This document shows positions 46,277 through 56,746 of a stretch of 64,000 bases of DNA, piece by piece (positions within the stretch are counted from its first letter, which is position 1; each line of letters starts with the position of its first letter). Below the pieces are notes generated by a model. That model was not told the origin of the DNA. It was given only the letters and a program-made list of their open reading frames with translations, and did not search any database. Location of the stretch: the NCBI RefSeq assembly GCF_001571045.1, contig NZ_BCSV01000003.1, forward strand, positions 124,001-188,000, written 5' to 3'. Source of the stretch: Curtobacterium ammoniigenes NBRC 101786 (lineage in GTDB: Bacteria > Actinomycetota > Actinomycetes > Actinomycetales > Microbacteriaceae). Made by a program: the position numbers and the translations under genes.

Positions 46277-46313
46277 GCGCGGGCCGGCCGTGTCTGACGG
46301 AACCGGCCCGCGC
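46277..46313 (+). terminator. Hairpin between tkt and tal
   Basis: GCGCGGGCCGG pairs with CCGGCCCGCGC (11 bp) around a 15-base loop just after the tkt stop. It may partially terminate or stabilise the tkt message. No T-run is present. Confidence 0.6.
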
Positions 46314-46392
46314 CTCCCGGCCGTGAAACATCCCGCGGCCCCCCGATGTTTCGACCGAGTTCTTCTCGATGTCGATGAAAGAAGGAACGACC

Positions 46393-47514
46393 ATGACTGA
46401 TACGACACCCACCGCCGCGCTCTCCGAAGCCGGCGTCAGCATCTGGCTCGACGACCTGTCGCGCGAACTCCTCGAGACCGGGCGCCTCGAGTCGCTCATC
46501 GCCGATCAGAACGTCGTCGGCGTCACGACGAACCCGACGATCTTCGCGTCCGCCCTTGCCAAGGGTGAGCGCTACGACGGGCAGGTTCGCGAGCTCGCCT
46601 CGCAGGGAACGCCCGTCACCGACGCGATCTTCGAGATCACGACCCAGGACGTCGCCCGAGCCTCGGACCTGTTCAAGCCGATCTACGACCAGACGAAGGG
46701 CTTTGACGGCCGCGTTTCGATCGAGGTCGAGCCGGGGCTCGCCCACGACACGCAGAAGACCATCGAGCAGGCCAAGTTCCTGCACGACAAGGTTGCACGC
46801 GAGAACGTGCTCATCAAGATCCCGGCGACGATCGAAGGCCTCGAGGCCATTTCCGAGACGATCGCCGCAGGCATCTCGGTGAACGTCACGCTGATCTTCT
46901 CCCTGGAGCGCTACCGCGCGGTGATCGACGCGTACCTCGGCGGTCTCGAGAAGGCGAAGGCGGCCGGCCACGATCTGTCGAAGATCCACTCCGTCGCGTC
47001 GTTCTTCGTGTCGCGTGTGGACACCGAGATCGACAAGCGGCTCGCAGCGATCGGCACGGACGAGGCGACCGCGCTGAAGTCGAAGGCGGGCGTCGCAAAC
47101 GCGCAGCTCGCGTACGAGGTGTTCGAGCAGGCGTTCGCCACGGAGCGGGCTCAGGCGCTGCTTGAAGCCGGCGCGAACGTGCAGCGGCCGCTCTGGGCGT
47201 CGACGGGCGTCAAGGATCCGTCGCTGCCGGACACGCTCTACGTCGTCGAGCTCGTCGCTCCCCACACGGTCAACACGATGCCTGGCAAGACGCTCGAGGC
47301 GACTGCCGACCACGCCGAGGTCCGCGGCGACACCATCACAGGCTCGTACGCGGCTGCGCACGATGTGATGGATCGCCTTGCGGCCGTCGGCATCGACTAC
47401 GACGACGTCGTGGCCGTGCTCGAGCGCGAGGGCGTCGACAAGTTCACCGTGTCGTGGGGAGAACTCGTCGACACCGTCCAGGGCGCGCTCGACGGCGCGC
47501 AGGCCGAGCAGTAG
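46393..47514 (+). CDS. tal: Transaldolase
   Basis: Transaldolase transfers dihydroxyacetone units between sugar phosphates. The protein is 373 residues, the longer actinobacterial form. The N-terminal part has [15 protein letters not shown], and the Schiff-base Lys142 lies in NVLIKIPAT. The ATG at 46393 has AGAAGGA upstream. An in-frame ATG at 46369 is less well placed. In related actinobacteria pgi often follows; here zwf follows directly. Confidence 0.95.
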   Translation: MTDTTPTAALSEAGVSIWLDDLSRELLETGRLESLIADQNVVGVTTNPTIFASALAKGERYDGQVRELASQGTPVTDAIFEITTQDVARASDLFKPIYDQTKGFDGRVSIEVEPGLAHDTQKTIEQAKFLHDKVARENVLIKIPATIEGLEAISETIAAGISVNVTLIFSLERYRAVIDAYLGGLEKAKAAGHDLSKIHSVASFFVSRVDTEIDKRLAAIGTDEATALKSKAGVANAQLAYEVFEQAFATERAQALLEAGANVQRPLWASTGVKDPSLPDTLYVVELVAPHTVNTMPGKTLEATADHAEVRGDTITGSYAAAHDVMDRLAAVGIDYDDVVAVLEREGVDKFTVSWGELVDTVQGALDGAQAEQ

Positions 47515-47540
47515 CAGGTCGAAGCAAGGAGGCGACTTCG

Positions 47541-49079
47541 ATGGCACCGGTGGCGATCACCCCGGAGCACAACCCGCTCCGACTGCCGAGCGACCGGCGG
47601 CTCAACCGCATCGCAGGGCCGAGCACGCTGATCATCTTCGGCGTCACCGGTGACCTGTCGCGCAAGAAGCTCATGCCCGCGGTGTACGACCTCGCGCACC
47701 GCGGGCTCCTCCCTCCGGGCTTCGCGCTCGTCGGCTTCGCTCGGCGGGACTGGGAGGGCCAAGACTTCGCACAGGTCGTGTACGAGGCGGTGCAGGAGTA
47801 CTCGCGCACCCCGTTCGACGAGGACGTCTGGCGCCAGTTGGCCGAAGGGATCCGCTACGTGCAGGGATCGTTCGACGATCCTGGCGCGTTCCGCGAACTC
47901 AAAGAGACGGTCGACCGGCTGGACGACGAGCGCGGGACCATGGGAAACCACGCGTTCTACCTGTCGATCCCGCCGAAGATGTTTCCGGTCGTCACGGAGC
48001 AATTGAAAACCTCCGGCCTGACCGAGCGGCGGGACGGTGCGTGGAGCCGTGTCGTCGTCGAGAAGCCGTTCGGCTCCGACCTGCAGAGCGCGCGAGAACT
48101 CAACGCGATCGTCGAGAGCGTGTTCGCGCCGGACGACGTCTTCCGCATCGATCACTACCTCGGCAAGGAGACCGTCCAGAACATCTTGACGCTCCGCTTC
48201 GCGAACCAGATGTACGAGCCGATCTGGAACTCGAACTACGTCGACCACGTCCAGATCACGATGGCGGAGGACATCGGCGTGGCCGGGCGGGCCGCGTATT
48301 ACGACGGGATCGGTGCGGCGCGCGACGTGATCCAGAATCATCTGCTGCAGCTGCTCGCGCTCACGGCGATGGAGGAGCCGGTGTCGTTCAAGGCGGCCGA
48401 CCTCCGAGCCGAGAAAGAAAAGGTGCTCTCCGCGGTCCACCTGCCCGAAGACCTCGCGACAGCCACCGCCCGCGGACAGTACAGCAGTGGCTGGCAGGGT
48501 GGGCAGAAGGTGCTCGGCTTCCTCGAGGAGGCCGGCATGAACCCCGACTCCACGACGGAGACCTACGCCGCAATCAAGCTCAACATCGCGACGCGGCGCT
48601 GGCAGGGCGTTCCGTTCTATCTCCGGGCCGGCAAGCGGCTCGGGAGGCGCGTCACCGAGATCGCGATCGTGTTCAAGCGCGTGCCCGAGGAGATCTTCGG
48701 AGCGGAACAGGCGCCGCTCGGGCAGAACGCGCTGGTGATCCGTGTGCAACCCGACGAGGGTGTGACCCTCCGGTTCGGGTCGAAGGTACCCGGCGTCGGC
48801 ACGCAGGTGCGCGACGTGACGATGGACTTCGGGTACGGGCATGCCTTCACCGAGGCCAGCCCCGAGGCGTACGAACGACTCATCCTCGACGTCCTGCTCG
48901 GGGACCCGCCGCTCTTTCCACGCCACCAAGAGGTCGAATTGTCCTGGAAGATCCTCGACCCGATCGAGCGGTTCTGGGCCCGTGCAGGAAAGCCCGAACA
49001 GTACCGTCCGGGTACGTGGGGCCCGGCTTCGGCTGATGCGCTGCTCGCCCGTGATGGCCGTACTTGGAGGCGCCCGTGA
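47541..49079 (+). CDS. zwf: Glucose-6-phosphate 1-dehydrogenase
   Basis: Zwf oxidises glucose-6-phosphate with NADP as first step of the oxidative pentose phosphate branch. The protein is 512 residues. The nucleotide motif GVTGDLSRKKL is at 34-44, VVVEKPFG at 171-178, and the active-site RIDHYLGKE at 202-210. The ATG is preceded by AAGGAGG with 8-base spacing. The gene overlaps opcA by four bases. Confidence 0.97.
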   Translation: MAPVAITPEHNPLRLPSDRRLNRIAGPSTLIIFGVTGDLSRKKLMPAVYDLAHRGLLPPGFALVGFARRDWEGQDFAQVVYEAVQEYSRTPFDEDVWRQLAEGIRYVQGSFDDPGAFRELKETVDRLDDERGTMGNHAFYLSIPPKMFPVVTEQLKTSGLTERRDGAWSRVVVEKPFGSDLQSARELNAIVESVFAPDDVFRIDHYLGKETVQNILTLRFANQMYEPIWNSNYVDHVQITMAEDIGVAGRAAYYDGIGAARDVIQNHLLQLLALTAMEEPVSFKAADLRAEKEKVLSAVHLPEDLATATARGQYSSGWQGGQKVLGFLEEAGMNPDSTTETYAAIKLNIATRRWQGVPFYLRAGKRLGRRVTEIAIVFKRVPEEIFGAEQAPLGQNALVIRVQPDEGVTLRFGSKVPGVGTQVRDVTMDFGYGHAFTEASPEAYERLILDVLLGDPPLFPRHQEVELSWKILDPIERFWARAGKPEQYRPGTWGPASADALLARDGRTWRRP

Positions 49080-50020
49080 AGATCGACCTGCCCAACACGA
49101 ACGTGTCGAAGATTCAGCGCGCGTTGGTCCGCATCCGCGAGGAGGGTGGCGCTGTCGCGCTCGGCCGCGTGCTGACGCTCATCATCGCCACCGGCCTTGG
49201 CCGCGAGGAGGAGGCGATCGAGGCCGCCAACGAAGCGTCGCGTGAGCACCCGATGCGCGTCATCATCGTCTCGAGCAACGAGGGCGACCTCGCCTCCCCC
49301 GGTCGACTGGACGCGCAGATCCGGGTCGGAAGCGATGCCGGCGCGAGCGAGGTCATCGTCCTCCGGGCCTACGGCGAGACGGCGATCGACGAGGAGGGGC
49401 TCGTCACGGGCCTCCTGCTACCCGATGCGCCCGTGGTTGCCTGGTGGCCCGAACGCGCTCCAGTGAAGCCGGCCGAGTCTGCGCTCGGAAGGATCGCGCA
49501 ACGTCGGATCACCGACGCCGCCAACCAGCGCGATCCCGCGGAGGCAATCCGCGCGCTCGGGGACTCGTATGAGCCCGGGGACACCGACTTCGCATGGACG
49601 CGACTGACGCTCTGGCGCAACCAGCTCGCGGCTGCGCTCGATCAGCCCCCGTATGAGCCCGTCACCGCGGTCGAGGTGTCCGGCGCAAGCGATTCGCCCT
49701 CCACGCTGCTGCTCGCCGCGTGGCTCCAGCTGCGGCTCGAGGTTCCCGTGACCGTGGTGACATCACCGCGCGCGACAGGCTCGAGCGGCATCCACGGTGT
49801 GAAGCTTGTTCGCCCGTCCGGGACGATCGAACTCGAGCGGTCGCTCGTCAACGTCGCCACCCTGTCCCAACCGGGGCAACCGACGCATCAGCTGTCGCTC
49901 CCGCGGCGGAACCTGCGTGACTGCCTCGCCGAGGAACTCCGTAGACTCGACCCGGACGTGCTCTTCGGAGATGTCGTCCGGTACGGGGTGCAGCAGCTGA
50001 GCGGTTCCTCGGCCGCCTGA
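49076..50020 (+). CDS. opcA: OpcA, glucose-6-phosphate dehydrogenase assembly protein
   Basis: OpcA is an allosteric or assembly partner of Zwf in actinobacteria and cyanobacteria. The protein is 314 residues and soluble, with the family features LVRIREEGGAVALGRVLTLII and DAPVVAWWPERAP. The GTG start has GGAGG five bases upstream and overlaps the zwf stop (GTGA), so the two partners are made together. Confidence 0.93.
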   Translation: MKIDLPNTNVSKIQRALVRIREEGGAVALGRVLTLIIATGLGREEEAIEAANEASREHPMRVIIVSSNEGDLASPGRLDAQIRVGSDAGASEVIVLRAYGETAIDEEGLVTGLLLPDAPVVAWWPERAPVKPAESALGRIAQRRITDAANQRDPAEAIRALGDSYEPGDTDFAWTRLTLWRNQLAAALDQPPYEPVTAVEVSGASDSPSTLLLAAWLQLRLEVPVTVVTSPRATGSSGIHGVKLVRPSGTIELERSLVNVATLSQPGQPTHQLSLPRRNLRDCLAEELRRLDPDVLFGDVVRYGVQQLSGSSAA

Positions 50021-50058
50021 ATCCTGCCGCGTCCGCGGCCGACGAACACGGGAGTCCT

Positions 50059-50829
50059 GTGACGAACGAACGACGCGTGCTGGTGCACTCGGACAAGCAA
50101 GCGCTCGGCGCCTCCGTGGCGGCGCGCTTCATCACGAAGATCATCGATGTGCTTGACGAGCAGGAGCGCGCCGACATCGCGATCAGCGGCGGCTCGGTGA
50201 CGACGCTGGTGCTCGCTGCGATCGCGCAATCGCACGCGCAGGGCAGCGTCGACTGGTCGCGCGTGCACGTGTGGTGGGTTGACGAGCGGTGGGTCGCCGC
50301 CGATGACGCCGATCGCAACGACGTGGGTGCGCAGGACGACTTTTTCGGTCACATCAGCATTCCGCGTGCGAACATCCACCCGATGCAGTCGAGCGACGCG
50401 GGCATGACCATCGATGAGGCCGCCGCTGCCTACGCCGACGAACTGCGGAGCGCAGCACGCGGCGACGCGGTCGCGCCGGCGTTCGACATCACACTGCTCG
50501 GTGTCGGGCCCGATGGGCACACCGCTTCCCTGTTCCCCGAGTTCGCGCAGCTGCAGATTCGGGACAGAGCCGTCGTGCCCGTGCACAACTCCCCCAAGCC
50601 GCCGCCGGATCGCCTCACACTCACGTTCCCCGTGATCAACGCGTCGAAGCGCGTGTGGGTCATCCTGTCCGGCGCCGAAAAGGCATCCGTGCTCGGGCTC
50701 GCTCTCGCAGGCGCGTCCGTTGACGAGGTGCCTGTCGGTGGCGTGCAAGGCCGGAAGCGGACGGTGTTCTTCGTTGACGAGGACGCCGCGCGCGATGTCC
50801 CCGAGAACCTCATCGCCGCGACCTACTGA
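50059..50829 (+). CDS. pgl: 6-phosphogluconolactonase
   Basis: Pgl hydrolyses the lactone made by Zwf. The protein is 256 residues. Conserved segments are ISGGSVTTL near residue 42-50, VDERWV at 74-79, and GPDGHTASLFP at 150-160. The GTG start has GGGAG nearby. It closes the operon, with a strong terminator about 95 bases later. 6-phosphogluconate dehydrogenase is not in the window. Confidence 0.95.
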   Translation: MTNERRVLVHSDKQALGASVAARFITKIIDVLDEQERADIAISGGSVTTLVLAAIAQSHAQGSVDWSRVHVWWVDERWVAADDADRNDVGAQDDFFGHISIPRANIHPMQSSDAGMTIDEAAAAYADELRSAARGDAVAPAFDITLLGVGPDGHTASLFPEFAQLQIRDRAVVPVHNSPKPPPDRLTLTFPVINASKRVWVILSGAEKASVLGLALAGASVDEVPVGGVQGRKRTVFFVDEDAARDVPENLIAATY

Positions 50830-50923
50830 GAACCCTTCGCCCGCCCGCACTCGCCCGACCCGGGACTCGACCGTGCGGAAATCGGGCGTTCGCGCCGTGG
50901 CATTGCCCATCCGTGGAGAACGA

Positions 50924-50961
50924 CGAAGGGCCCGACTGGAGCGATCCGGTCGGGCCCTTCG
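50924..50961. terminator. Bidirectional terminator between pgl and rbpA
   Basis: CGAAGGGCCCGAC pairs with GTCGGGCCCTTCG (13 bp) around a 12-base loop between two convergent genes. Confidence 0.8.
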
Positions 50962-50981
50962 ACGTCGGCGGGGTAGTCGTG

Positions 50982-51347
50982 TCAGCTGCTCTGTGCGGTA
51001 CCGCGGCGCTCGCGCAGTTGGCGCAGCGCGTCATCGAGGAGCTGCGCCGCCTCTTCCTCGGTGCGACGCTCCTTCACGTAGGCGAGGTGCGTCTTGTACG
51101 GCTCGGTCTTCGCGACCTGCGGCGGGTTCTCGCGATCGCGGCCAGCAGGAAGACCAGTCGAGGGTGAGTCGACGGTCTCTGGGATTTCCTCGTCCGGGAG
51201 CCCGGCCGCGAAGTAGCGGACGACCTCGTTGCCGAGCGCGTCCCAGTAGGAGATCGCGACCCGCTCGGCGTGCACGCCGCGGTCTTGCTCTCCCATGGGA
51301 CCAGCGCCGACGCGCGACCCTCGAATTGCACTACCGCCAGATGCCAT
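50982..51347 (-). CDS. rbpA: RNA polymerase-binding protein RbpA
   Basis: RbpA binds the principal sigma factor and RNA polymerase and stabilises open complexes; it is restricted to actinobacteria. The 121-residue protein has the basic AIRGSRVGAGPMGE segment and a core with YFAAGLPDEEIPE. The Cys residues of some family members are missing, so this form should not bind zinc. The ATG follows GGGAG with 8-base spacing. secG lies 5 bases upstream of its ribosome-site region on the same strand. Confidence 0.94.
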   Translation of the reverse strand: MASGGSAIRGSRVGAGPMGEQDRGVHAERVAISYWDALGNEVVRYFAAGLPDEEIPETVDSPSTGLPAGRDRENPPQVAKTEPYKTHLAYVKERRTEEEAAQLLDDALRQLRERRGTAQSS

Positions 51348-51352
51348 ACGGA

Positions 51353-51604
51353 TCAGCTCCCTGATGCGAACTTGTTGATGAGTCCGAGCACGACGATGCA
51401 GACGACCCAGACGAGGCCGAGGATCACCGTGATCCGGTTGAGATTGCGCTCGGCGACGCCGGACGCTCCGAGGTTGCTCGTGACGCCGCCACCGAACATG
51501 TCGGAAAGGCCGCCGCCGCGGCCTTTGTGCAGCAGGATGAGCAGGGTCAGCAGCAGGCTCGTGATTCCGAGCAGAACCTGCAGCACGACGGAGAGAATCG
51601 CCAC
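51353..51604 (-). CDS. secG: Protein-export membrane protein SecG
   Basis: SecG is an accessory subunit of the SecYEG channel. The protein is 83 residues with two membrane helices (about 3-24 and 57-76) and the family turn HKGRGGGLSDMFGGG. The GTG is chosen because GAAAGG lies six bases upstream; the longer in-frame extension has no basis. Position between tpiA and rbpA is standard for actinobacteria. Confidence 0.94.
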   Translation of the reverse strand: MAILSVVLQVLLGITSLLLTLLILLHKGRGGGLSDMFGGGVTSNLGASGVAERNLNRITVILGLVWVVCIVVLGLINKFASGS

Positions 51605-51688
51605 GACGAACCTTTCGTGTCTATGAGCGGGGTCGAGTATACCTGGGCGCGTCCGGATCACCGGGATCGCGGTGCCGGATCTGCGCGG

Positions 51689-52468
51689 TCAGCGGCCGAC
51701 GTGGTGCTTGTACCGCGCGATCGCCGCGAACTCCGTGGCGTCCAGGCTCGCTCCGCCGACGAGTGCGCCGTCGATGTCTGGCTCCCGCATGAAGCTTGCG
51801 ATATTGCCGGACTTGACCGAGCCTCCGTAGAGGATCCGTGTGGGCGCGGCCCGCTCGTCCCCCCACGCTGTCTGGATCGCGCGGCGCAGCGCGCTGCAGT
51901 CCTCTTGCGCCTGCTCCGCCGTTGCTGCCTGACCGGACCCGATCGCCCAGACGGGCTCGTACGCGACGACGATGTCCGCCGGGGCGACGGAGTCGAGCAC
52001 GACCTGCAGCTGCTCGACCGGGACGACGCCGGCACCGCGAGCGGTCCGATCCTCCATGGTCTCGCCGACGCAGACGACGGGGACGAGGCCGTGACGAACC
52101 GCCGCCGCAGTCTTCGCGGCGACGATCTCGTCAGTCTCCCCGTGCATCGTGCGACGCTCGGAGTGCCCGACGATCACGTAGGCGGCGTCGAGCGCTTTGA
52201 GGAACGCACCGGAGATGTCCCCGGTATATGCGCCTCCGTCATGCTCGGACAGGTCCTGCGCACCGAACCGGATCTGCAGTTTGTCTGCGGAAATCAGCGT
52301 CTGCACGCTCCGGAGATCGGTGAACGGCGGGAACACTGCGACTTCGACGCCGTCGTAGTCGTAATGGGCGTCCTTCAGCGTCCACGCGAGCTTCTGGACG
52401 GTGGCGATCGCCTGCAGATGGTCGAGGTTCATCTTCCAGTTGCCGGCGATGAGTGCGGTGCGGCTCAT
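51689..52468 (-). CDS. tpiA: Triosephosphate isomerase
   Basis: TpiA interconverts dihydroxyacetone phosphate and glyceraldehyde-3-phosphate. The protein is 259 residues. Catalytic residues are Lys12 in GNWKMN, His102 in VGHSERR, and Glu171 in AYEPVWAIGSG. The ATG overlaps the pgk stop (ATGA). Confidence 0.97.
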   Translation of the reverse strand: MSRTALIAGNWKMNLDHLQAIATVQKLAWTLKDAHYDYDGVEVAVFPPFTDLRSVQTLISADKLQIRFGAQDLSEHDGGAYTGDISGAFLKALDAAYVIVGHSERRTMHGETDEIVAAKTAAAVRHGLVPVVCVGETMEDRTARGAGVVPVEQLQVVLDSVAPADIVVAYEPVWAIGSGQAATAEQAQEDCSALRRAIQTAWGDERAAPTRILYGGSVKSGNIASFMREPDIDGALVGGASLDATEFAAIARYKHHVGR

Positions 52469-53682
52469 TTGCTCCACCCCAGCGCTTCCAGGCCCGGCAG
52501 CGGCTTGCCTTCGAGGAACTCGAGACTCGCTCCGCCCCCGGTCGAGATGTGCCCGAACTGGTCGTCGCGGAACCCGAGGCTCCGAACTGCGGCCGCTGAG
52601 TCGCCACCGCCGACAACACCGAGCCCGGGCACCTCCGTCAGCGCGTCGGCAACGACACGCGTGCCCGCTGCGAAGGCCTCGAATTCGAAGACACCCATAG
52701 GGCCGTTCCAGAACACGGTGTTCGAGGCGCGGATCGCAGCGGCGAACCGTGCCGCCGTCTCCGGCCCGATGTCGAGACCGATGCCGTTTGCCCCGAAGGA
52801 GGACTCCTCGATCGCATCGGCCGGGACGACCTCGTGCGACGCATCGGCAGCGAACGCCGAAGCGACGACGACGTCGGTCGGAAGGTCGATCGTCACGCCG
52901 AGTTCGTCGGCGCGTTCGAGATATCCCCGAACCGTGTCGATCTGGTCGTGCTCGAGGAGCGACTTGGCGACGTGATGCCCCTGAGCGGCGAGGAACGTGA
53001 ACAGCATGCCGCCCCCGATACAGAGCGTGTTCACCTGCGGGAGCAGGTGCTCGATGACGCCGAGCTTGTCGCTGACCTTCGACCCGCCGAGGACGACCGT
53101 GTACGGCCGTTCGGGGTTCGTCGTCAGTCGCTGCAGCACGTCGAGCTCGCGCTCGATCAGGAGGCCCGCTGCACTCGGCAGCGCCGCCGCCAGTTCGAAG
53201 ACGCTCGCCTGCCGCCGGTGAACGACACCGAAGCCGTCGGACACGAACGCGTCCCCGAGCGCGGCGAGCTTGTCGGCGAACCCTTGTCGGGTCTCCGCAT
53301 CCTTCGCGGTCTCTTCCGGGTTGAAGCGGAGGTTCTCGAGGACGAGGACCTCGCCGTCGGCGAGTTGATCCACCGCCGCAGTCGTCGCATCGCCGATCGT
53401 GGTCGGAACGAACCCGACAGGCCGATCGAGGAGCTCACCCAACCGCGTCGCTACGGGGCGGAGCGAGAACTCGTCCTTCCGCTCGCCGTCTGGACGGCCG
53501 AGGTGCGAGATCACGATGACCCGCGCCCCGGCGTCCAGGAGCTGCGTGAGCGTCGACAGCGAGGCGCGAATGCGCCCGTCATCGGTAATGGCGCCGTCTT
53601 GTAGGGGAACGTTGAGATCGCACCGGACGATGACGCGCTTTCCGGCCAGGTCGCCGAGGTCGGCGAGGGTGCGGAGCGCCAC
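52465..53682 (-). CDS. pgk: Phosphoglycerate kinase
   Basis: Pgk makes ATP from 1,3-bisphosphoglycerate. The protein is 405 residues. It has VIVRCDLNVPL at about 17-27, HLGRPDGE, LENLRFNPEE, the hinge GGSKVSDK, and the nucleotide site GGGDSAAAV. The GTG start is two bases after the gap stop codon, so its ribosome site lies within gap. Confidence 0.96.
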   Translation of the reverse strand: MALRTLADLGDLAGKRVIVRCDLNVPLQDGAITDDGRIRASLSTLTQLLDAGARVIVISHLGRPDGERKDEFSLRPVATRLGELLDRPVGFVPTTIGDATTAAVDQLADGEVLVLENLRFNPEETAKDAETRQGFADKLAALGDAFVSDGFGVVHRRQASVFELAAALPSAAGLLIERELDVLQRLTTNPERPYTVVLGGSKVSDKLGVIEHLLPQVNTLCIGGGMLFTFLAAQGHHVAKSLLEHDQIDTVRGYLERADELGVTIDLPTDVVVASAFAADASHEVVPADAIEESSFGANGIGLDIGPETAARFAAAIRASNTVFWNGPMGVFEFEAFAAGTRVVADALTEVPGLGVVGGGDSAAAVRSLGFRDDQFGHISTGGGASLEFLEGKPLPGLEALGWSK

Positions 53683-53684
53683 GA

Positions 53685-54800
<1,116 letters not shown>

Positions 54801-54836
54801 TCAGCCGCTCGGAACCGATCGGGTCGCGTGACGTTC

Positions 54837-55817
54837 TCAGACCTGTTCGAGGTCTTCCGGGAGGTTCGCTTCGGTGCCGGGGATGTCCAGTTCAGCGGCC
54901 CGCTTGTCCGCCATCGCGAGGAGACGCCTGATGCGTCCGGCGATCGCGTCCTTCGTCATCGGCGGGTCAGCGTGCTGTCCGAGCTCGTCGAGGCTCGCAT
55001 CGCGGTGTGCGAGGCGGAGCGAACCGGCGTACTGCAGGTGGTCGGGGATGTCGTCGCCGAGGATCTCGAGGGCGCGTTCGACGCGGGCGCAGGCCGCGAC
55101 GGCAGCCTGAGCGGACCGCCGGAGGTTGGCGTCGTCGAAGTTCACGAGGCGGTTCGCCGTCGCTCGGACCTCGCGACGCTGCCGGAGTTCCTCCCAGTCC
55201 GCGTTCGTTCGCGCGGCGCCCATGGTCGTGAGCATGGCGCCGATCGCCTCGCCGTCGCGGATGACGACACGGTGCACGCCTCGGACTTCCCGGGATTTCG
55301 CCGGGATGTCGAGCCGGGATGCCGCGCCGACGAGTGCCATCGCGGCTTCGTTGCCCGGGCAGGTGACCTCCATCGCGGCGGCGCGCCCGGGGTCAGTCAG
55401 GCTGCCCGCGGCGAGGAACGCGCCGCGCCAGATCGCGGCGAGGTCCTCGCGGTTGCCTGTCGTGAGCCGGTTCGGCAGACCGCGGACGGGTCGGCGCCGC
55501 GCATCCATGAGCCCGGTCTGGCGCGCAAGCGTCTCCCCCGACTCGAGGACCCTGACGAGGTAGTGCGTTCCGCGCCGTGACGACGCGGAGGCGCCGACAC
55601 TCGCCTCACTCCGGACCCCGTACAGCTCAGCGAGGTCCTTGCGAACCCGGTGGACAATGATGCGGGTGTCGAGTTCGACCTCGATCGCGATCCGACCGGA
55701 GATGACGTGCAGTCCGCCGGCGAACCGCAGGATCGTCGCGAGTTCCGCCGCTCGCACCGTGTTGCGATTCACGACGACTCTCGCGAGTTCGTCTTTGACC
55801 TCGGCAGTCAACGGCAC
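54837..55817 (-). CDS. whiA: DNA-binding regulator WhiA
   Basis: WhiA controls cell division or development genes in actinobacteria. It has a degenerate LAGLIDADG-like N-terminal domain and a C-terminal helix-turn-helix. The 326-residue protein has [20 protein letters not shown] and the end block [16 protein letters not shown]. The GTG at 55817 gives the family start [13 protein letters not shown], with AGGA about 10 bases upstream; a longer upstream form is unlikely. The usual neighbour YvcK is missing between rapZ and whiA. Confidence 0.95.
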   Translation of the reverse strand: MPLTAEVKDELARVVVNRNTVRAAELATILRFAGGLHVISGRIAIEVELDTRIIVHRVRKDLAELYGVRSEASVGASASSRRGTHYLVRVLESGETLARQTGLMDARRRPVRGLPNRLTTGNREDLAAIWRGAFLAAGSLTDPGRAAAMEVTCPGNEAAMALVGAASRLDIPAKSREVRGVHRVVIRDGEAIGAMLTTMGAARTNADWEELRQRREVRATANRLVNFDDANLRRSAQAAVAACARVERALEILGDDIPDHLQYAGSLRLAHRDASLDELGQHADPPMTKDAIAGRIRRLLAMADKRAAELDIPGTEANLPEDLEQV

Positions 55818-55861
55818 GGCATCATTCCTAACGTTCGGAAGGGGCGGGGCGGGAGGAGCGA

Positions 55862-56746
55862 TCACTCCCTGCCGAGGTCGCGGTTCTTGACACGCACGGC
55901 CACATTTGGCATCCCGCGAACGAGACTCGCCAGTTCGGCGACGATGGCGACCGAGCGATGCTTCCCGCCGGTGCAGCCAATGGCGATCGTAGCGTGTCTC
56001 TTGTTCTCGCGCTGGTATCCGCTGAGGACCGGCTCCAGCACCGCGGCGTACCGGTCGATGAATTCGCGCGCTCCGCGTTGCTCGAGCACGTATTCAGAGA
56101 CGTCGGCGTCGAGGCCGGTGTGGCCCCGCAGTTCCGGCACCCAGTAGGGGTTCGGCAGGAACCGGACGTCACCGACCATGTCGGCGTCCGCGGGCAGCCC
56201 GTATTTGAACCCGAAGCTCATGAGCGTGACCTGCACGCCGATGAAATGGTCCTCGGCGAACTTGTCCGTCACCGCCTTCGCGAGCTGGTGGATGTTCAGG
56301 TCCGAGGTGTCGATGATGATGTCCGAGGCCTCACGAAGGCTCCGGAGCCGTGCCCGTTCGCGAGCGATCCCGTCGAGGAGCGTGTCTTCCCCTTGCAGCG
56401 GGTGCGGACGGCGCACCTGCTCGAAGCGCCTGACGAGCACTTGGTCGGTCGCCTCGAGAAACAGCACGCGGACACGAGCGCTGGTGCTCTCACGGAGGCT
56501 TTGCACGGCGGCTTCCGGTGCAGTGAAGAAGCGGCCACCGCGCACGTCGACCACCGTGGCGATCTTCGGGATGGATTCACCGGCCCGGTCGGCGAGGTCT
56601 GTGAGCGGACCGAGCATCTGCGTCGGCAGGTTGTCGACCACGTACCAGCCGAGGTCTTCGAGCGCTTTGCCGACGGTGGAGCGTCCCGCTCCGGACATAC
56701 CGGTGACGATGAGCACGTCGTGCTGCGGGGGTGCGCTGTCGCTCAT
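55862..56746 (-). CDS. rapZ: RapZ family nucleotide-binding protein
   Basis: RapZ is a nucleotide-binding protein that in E. coli acts as RNase E adaptor for small RNAs; the role in actinobacteria is less clear. The protein is 294 residues. Walker A is GMSGAGRST at about 16-24. The C-terminal domain contains [24 protein letters not shown] and [10 protein letters not shown]. The ATG overlaps the uvrC stop (ATGA). Confidence 0.94.
   Translation of the reverse strand: MSDSAPPQHDVLIVTGMSGAGRSTVGKALEDLGWYVVDNLPTQMLGPLTDLADRAGESIPKIATVVDVRGGRFFTAPEAAVQSLRESTSARVRVLFLEATDQVLVRRFEQVRRPHPLQGEDTLLDGIARERARLRSLREASDIIIDTSDLNIHQLAKAVTDKFAEDHFIGVQVTLMSFGFKYGLPADADMVGDVRFLPNPYWVPELRGHTGLDADVSEYVLEQRGAREFIDRYAAVLEPVLSGYQRENKRHATIAIGCTGGKHRSVAIVAELASLVRGMPNVAVRVKNRDLGRE

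Noticed and set aside
44116-47547. A 1143-codon open frame on the minus strand
   Set aside because: It is antisense to transketolase and transaldolase, which are unmistakable genes. Composition is typical of antisense shadows.
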